Positions 6,741 through 9,825 of a DNA stretch of 9,825 bases are shown in pieces (position 1 is the stretch's first letter; the number at the start of each line of letters is the position of its first letter). Origin of the DNA: Actinomycetes bacterium (lineage in GTDB: Bacteria > Actinomycetota > Actinomycetes > Actinomycetales > Microbacteriaceae); the NCBI GenBank assembly GCA_023432005.1, contig JAEYVF010000140.1, positions 1 to 9,825 on the forward strand. Reading direction: 5' to 3'. Below the pieces are notes generated by a model, which searched no databases, had not been told where the DNA came from, and worked only from the letters and a program-made list of their open reading frames with translations. The translations under genes were made by a program, and so were the position numbers.

Positions 6741-7691
6741 ATGGCTGAGAACGGCGAGCGTCACGCTCCGGCGACACCGTTCCTCGAGCTCGATCGCGCC
6801 GCCTGGGCCGCCCTCGCCCCCACGACCGCGCATCCGCTCACGGAAGAGGAACTCGTGCGCCTCCGCGGACTCGGGGATGCGCTCGACCTGCGCGAGGTCG
6901 CCGACGTCTATGTGCCGCTCAGCCGGCTGCTCAACCTCTACGCCGCCGGCGCGAAGGCGCTCCACCGTTCGACGCGCGCGTTCCTCGGAAGCAGGGACGA
7001 GCCGCCCACGCCGTTCGTGATCGGCGTCGCCGGCTCGGTGGCCGTCGGCAAGTCCACCATCGCGCGTCTGCTGCGCGAGCTGCTCGCGCGCTGGGACGAC
7101 ACCCCGCGCGTCGAGCTCGTGACGACGGACGGCTTCCTGCTGCCGAACGCCGAGCTCGAGCGCCGCGGGTTGATGGAGCGCAAGGGCTTCCCCGAGAGCT
7201 ACGACCGTCGGGCCCTGCTGCGCTTCGTGAGCAGGGTCAAGAGCGGCGTCGCGGAGGTGCGGGCCCCCGTCTACTCGCACCTCGTCTACGACATCGTGCC
7301 CGACGCCGAGATCGTCGTGCGGCGCCCCGACATCCTCATCGTCGAGGGCCTCAACGTGCTGCAGCCCCCGAGCCCCGGCGCGCGGCTCGCCGTGAGCGAC
7401 CTCTTCGACTTCACCGTCTACGTCGACGCGCGCACCGTCGACATCGAGAACTGGTACGTCGAGCGTTTCCTCCGCCTGCAGCGCGGGGCGTTCTCCGACC
7501 CGCGATCGTACTTCCACCGCTTCGCCTCGCTCAGCGAGGATGACGCGGTCGCACGGGCGCGCTCCATCTGGCAGCAGATCAACGGCCCCAACCTCGAGCA
7601 GAACATCGCCCCGACCCGTGCACGGGCCTCGCTCGTGCTGCGCAAGGCCTCGGATCACACGGTGTCGAACGTCCTCATCCGCAAGGTGTGA
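6741..7691 (+). CDS. coaA: Pantothenate kinase, type I
   Basis: The 316-residue P-loop kinase phosphorylates pantothenate with ATP, the first and usually rate-controlling step of CoA synthesis. The length is normal for prokaryotic type I PanK. The Walker A loop GVAGSVAVGKST lies at 95-106. VTTDGFLLPN (127-136), KGFPESYD (148-155), VYSHLVYDIVP (177-187) and the VEGLNVLQ segment (201-208) are hallmark PanK-I blocks, and FLRLQRGAFSDPRSYFH lies at 243-259. In E. coli the enzyme is feedback-inhibited by CoA; that is family knowledge, not visible here. It is the only complete plus-strand gene, divergent from glmS by 59 bases and converging on the nitroreductase-family gene with one base between stop codons. 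The ATG is fixed by the short intergenic space; MAENGERHAPATPFLELDR is a typical opening for the group. Confidence 0.97.
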   Translation: MAENGERHAPATPFLELDRAAWAALAPTTAHPLTEEELVRLRGLGDALDLREVADVYVPLSRLLNLYAAGAKALHRSTRAFLGSRDEPPTPFVIGVAGSVAVGKSTIARLLRELLARWDDTPRVELVTTDGFLLPNAELERRGLMERKGFPESYDRRALLRFVSRVKSGVAEVRAPVYSHLVYDIVPDAEIVVRRPDILIVEGLNVLQPPSPGARLAVSDLFDFTVYVDARTVDIENWYVERFLRLQRGAFSDPRSYFHRFASLSEDDAVARARSIWQQINGPNLEQNIAPTRARASLVLRKASDHTVSNVLIRKV

Positions 7692-7692
7692 G

Positions 7693-8136
7693 TCAGTCGG
7701 CCTCGATCGGCTCCAGCACGAACACCGGGATGAGGCGGTCGGTCTTCTCCTGGTAGCCCGCGTAGTCGGGCCAGACCTCGTTGGCGCGGGCCCACCACAG
7801 CTCCCGCTCCTGTCCCGACACCTCGCGCGCGACGAAGTCGGCGCGGTGGGCGCCGTCCTGCAGCTCGACGTGCGGGTTGGCGACGAGGTTGAAGTACCAG
7901 TTCGGATGCACGGGCGACCCGCCCTTTGATGCGACGACCGCGTAGGCGCCGTCGTGCTCGACGCGCATGAGCGCGTTCTTGCGCAGCTTGCCGCTCTTGG
8001 CGCCCACGGAGGTGAGCACGATGATCGGCTTGCCGCGCAGCTCATTGGCCTCGGCGCCGCCGGAGGCCTCGTAGGCCTCCGCCTGCTTGCGCGCCCACTC
8101 GGACGTGCTCGGTGCGTACTCTCCTGCCAGCGGCAT
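7693..8136 (-). CDS. Nitroreductase-family deazaflavin (F420)-dependent oxidoreductase
   Basis: The 147-residue protein belongs to the Ddn-like split beta-barrel family of Actinobacteria, whose best-known member is the F420-dependent nitroreductase of Mycobacterium tuberculosis. Members use reduced F420 to reduce quinones or other substrates; the natural substrate here cannot be told. Recognisable blocks are GEYAPSTSEW (5-14), LTSVGAKSGKLRKNALMRVE (41-60), VVASKGGSPVHPNWYFNL (67-84) and YQEKTDRLIPVFVLEP (128-143). The frame is open upstream, but the ATG at 8136 gives the family's usual start MPLAGEY and has GGGGGA just upstream. It follows glmM by 34 bases on the same strand. A TAGCGT box overlaps the glmM stop and could be a weak promoter 31 bases before the ATG. 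The gene converges with coaA. Confidence 0.9.
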   Translation of the reverse strand: MPLAGEYAPSTSEWARKQAEAYEASGGAEANELRGKPIIVLTSVGAKSGKLRKNALMRVEHDGAYAVVASKGGSPVHPNWYFNLVANPHVELQDGAHRADFVAREVSGQERELWWARANEVWPDYAGYQEKTDRLIPVFVLEPIEAD

Positions 8137-8170
8137 GACGTCCCCCGTTCGCTCGACGACGAGAACGACG

Positions 8171-9538
8171 CTACGACAGAGCGAGGCGCTCGCGCACGAT
8201 CGCCGCGAGCTCGTCCGCGATGCGCTGGGCCTCATCCTGCTCGCGGGCCTCGACCATGACGCGTACGAGCGGCTCCGTGCCGGAGGGGCGCAGCAGCACG
8301 CGGCCGTCGTCGCCGAGCTCGGCCTCGTGGCGCCGCACGGCCTCGGCGATCGTCTCGTCGGCGTGCAGCGCGTGGTGGTCGACGCCGCGCACGTTGACGA
8401 GCACCTGCGGGTAGATCGTCATGACCGACACGAGCTCGGCGAGGGTCTTGCCCGTGCGGGCCATCTCGGCCGCGAGCTGCAGCCCCGTGAGGATGCCGTC
8501 GCCCGTCGTCGCGTGCTCGCTGAAGATGATGTGGCCCGACTGCTCGCCGCCGAGCGAGAGCCCGTGCTCGCTCATCGCCTCGAGGACGTAGCGATCGCCG
8601 ACGGCCGTCTGCACGAGCTCGATGCCGTGCTCCGCCATCGCGACCCGGAGGCCGAGGTTGCTCATGGTCGTCACCGCGAGGGTGTCGTGGGCGAGCTTGC
8701 CGCGGCGCTGGAGCGAGATCGCGAGCACCGCCATGATCTGGTCGCCGTCGATGACGTTGCCATCCGCGTCCACCGCGAGGCAGCGGTCCGCGTCGCCGTC
8801 GTGGGCGACGCCGATGTCGGCACCCGTGAGGCGCACGGTCGCCTGCAGCTTCTCGAGGTGCGTCGAGCCGACGCCGTCGTTGATGTTGAGCCCGTCGGGA
8901 TCGGCGCCGATGACGGTGACCTGCGCGCCCGCATCCGTGAACACCTGCGGCGAGACCCCGGCGGCCGCGCCGTGCGCGGCGTCGATCACGACCTTGAGGC
9001 CGTCGAGCCGAACGTCGAGCGTGCCGAGGAGGTGGAGGAGGTAGCGGTCCTCGGCGTCGGCGAAGCGACGGATGCGGCCGACGCCCGCGCCGGTCGGCGC
9101 GAGCTTGGGCTGCCCGAGGGCGACTTCGATGCGATCCTCGACCTCGTCGGGGAGCTTCACGCCGCCGAGCGCGAAGAACTTGATGCCGTTGTCGGGGGCG
9201 GGGTTGTGCGAGGCCGAGACCATGACGCCGAAGTCGGCGTCGACATCGCCCACGAGGAAGGCGGCGGCGGGGGTCGGGATGACGCCCGCGTCGAGCACGT
9301 CGATGCCCGAGCTCGCGAGCCCGGCGGCGACCGCGGCCGAGATGAACTCGCCGGAGACGCGCGGGTCGCGCGCGAGCACGGCGCGGGGACGACGCCCCTC
9401 GCCGCGGACCTGGTCTGCGTGCCGCCCGCGCGTGAGCACGTAGGCGGCGGCCTGGGCGAGGCCGAGGGCCAGGTCCGCGGTGATCACCTCACCGTTCGCC
9501 AGCCCCCGGACCCCGTCCGTGCCGAAAAGACGCGGCAT
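8171..9538 (-). CDS. glmM: Phosphoglucosamine mutase
   Basis: The 455-residue enzyme converts glucosamine-6-phosphate to glucosamine-1-phosphate, the step after GlmS on the way to UDP-GlcNAc. It is an alpha-D-phosphohexomutase of normal length. The start MPRLFGTDGVRGLAN (1-15) is characteristic. The phosphorylated serine is Ser110 in MVSASHNP, and DNGIKFF (116-122) follows it. Mg2+ is held by DGDADR (Asp247, Asp249, Asp251). GEQSGH (331-336) is the sugar-binding loop and RPSGTEPLVRV (417-427) the phosphate-binding loop. The ATG at 9538 has only a weak AGG 8 bases upstream and lies 21 bases after rpsI, so co-transcription from the ribosomal protein promoter is likely. Its partner glmS is about 1.5 kb away, beyond the nitroreductase-family gene and coaA. 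Confidence 0.98.
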   Translation of the reverse strand: MPRLFGTDGVRGLANGEVITADLALGLAQAAAYVLTRGRHADQVRGEGRRPRAVLARDPRVSGEFISAAVAAGLASSGIDVLDAGVIPTPAAAFLVGDVDADFGVMVSASHNPAPDNGIKFFALGGVKLPDEVEDRIEVALGQPKLAPTGAGVGRIRRFADAEDRYLLHLLGTLDVRLDGLKVVIDAAHGAAAGVSPQVFTDAGAQVTVIGADPDGLNINDGVGSTHLEKLQATVRLTGADIGVAHDGDADRCLAVDADGNVIDGDQIMAVLAISLQRRGKLAHDTLAVTTMSNLGLRVAMAEHGIELVQTAVGDRYVLEAMSEHGLSLGGEQSGHIIFSEHATTGDGILTGLQLAAEMARTGKTLAELVSVMTIYPQVLVNVRGVDHHALHADETIAEAVRRHEAELGDDGRVLLRPSGTEPLVRVMVEAREQDEAQRIADELAAIVRERLALS

Positions 9539-9559
9539 GCGCGTAGCCTGCGAGGCGCC

Positions 9560-9825
9560 TTAGCGCTTCGAGAACTGCGACGCCTTGCGGGCCTTCTTGA
9601 GGCCGGCCTTCTTGCGCTCGATGACGCGGGCGTCGCGCGAGAGGAAGCCGGCCTTCTTGAGGGCGGGGCGGTTGTTCTCGCGGTCGATCTCGTTGAGCGC
9701 ACGGGCGATCGCGAGGCGCAGGGCGCCCGCCTGACCCGAGGGGCCGCCGCCCGTGATCTTCGCCTTCACGTCGTAGGAGCCGAGCAGGTCGAGCACCTTG
9801 AAGGGGTCGTTGATGAGCTGCTGGT
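9560..9825 (-). CDS. rpsI: Ribosomal protein uS9, C-terminal 87 residues (cut by window edge)
   Basis: The frame enters from the right edge and ends at a TAA (9560-9562). The visible protein reads from QQLINDPFKVLDLLGSYDV to the C-terminus KASQFSKR. GGGPSGQAGALRLAIARAL, ALNEIDRENNRPALKKAGFL and LSRDARVIERKKAGLKKARK are the conserved core of bacterial S9. The terminal Lys-Arg belongs to the basic tail that in bacterial ribosomes reaches the P-site tRNA anticodon stem-loop. A GTG inside the frame (9796) is an ordinary Val codon, not a start. The N-terminal half lies outside the window, probably with rplM upstream as in most bacteria. glmM follows 21 bases downstream. Confidence 0.98.
   Translation of the reverse strand, partial: QQLINDPFKVLDLLGSYDVKAKITGGGPSGQAGALRLAIARALNEIDRENNRPALKKAGFLSRDARVIERKKAGLKKARKASQFSKR

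Noticed and set aside
4915..7020. A 701-codon open frame on the plus strand, antisense to glmS and running into coaA
   Set aside because: Its product is an Arg/Asp/Glu/His-rich string without any domain. Such frames arise because the GC-rich third positions of the real gene remove stop codons on the other strand. glmS is unmistakable on the minus strand.
7655..7691. Inverted repeat TCACAC ... GTGTGA at the end of coaA as a terminator
   Set aside because: Only 6 paired bases with a 25-base loop, inside coding sequence and without a U-run; not a credible terminator.
6489..8045. A 518-codon minus-strand frame spanning the antisense of coaA
   Set aside because: It joins shadow sequence of the nitroreductase-family gene, coaA and glmS in the wrong frame, with no domain. 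coaA on the plus strand accounts for the region.
9539..9559. Small GCCT/AGGC hairpin in the rpsI-glmM gap
   Set aside because: The stem has 4 base pairs only. It is too weak to call a terminator, and the 21-base gap fits co-transcription.

Overview
The window looks like a chromosomal housekeeping region of a high-GC actinobacterium, most likely in the family Microbacteriaceae. The GC content is very high (estimated by eye at low-to-mid 70s percent). Codons end mostly in G or C, GTG starts are common, and the gene order rpsI-glmM-[coaA]-glmS-acpS-alr-tsaE-tsaB-rimI-tsaD is typical of that group. No mobile element, CRISPR array, tRNA, rRNA or phage gene is visible. No stretch longer than about 82 bases lacks a gene.

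Layout from right to left, following the dominant minus-strand transcription: the 3' part of rpsI (ribosomal protein S9) enters at the right edge. It is followed by glmM (phosphoglucosamine mutase) and a small deazaflavin (F420)-dependent nitroreductase-family gene. The only plus-strand gene, coaA (type I pantothenate kinase), converges on that nitroreductase gene and diverges from glmS. From glmS leftward runs a compact operon-like series: glmS (glucosamine-6-phosphate synthase), acpS (holo-ACP synthase), alr (alanine racemase), tsaE, tsaB, rimI and tsaD. Five of its six junctions are 4-base stop/start overlaps (GTGA or ATGA). After tsaD come a GC hairpin, a two-helix DUF4190-type membrane protein with a Pro/Ala-rich tail, and the start of a second Pro/Ala-rich protein cut by the left edge.

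The genes supply envelope and translation precursors. GlmS and GlmM make glucosamine-6-P and then glucosamine-1-P, on the way to UDP-GlcNAc. Alr makes D-alanine for peptidoglycan. CoaA commits pantothenate to CoA, and AcpS uses CoA to charge acyl carrier protein. TsaB, TsaD and TsaE make the tRNA t6A37 modification (TsaC is not in the window). RimI is an N-terminal acetyltransferase, and S9 is a ribosomal subunit.

I do not see a new biological system here. The more interesting signals are regulatory. TANNNT -10-like boxes lie 6 or 7 bases before the start codons of glmS, coaA and tsaB, which suggests leaderless mRNAs. Two inverted repeats sit in the 59-base glmS/coaA divergent spacer. The hexamer GGATGC/GCATCC seems over-represented and distorts local codon choice.
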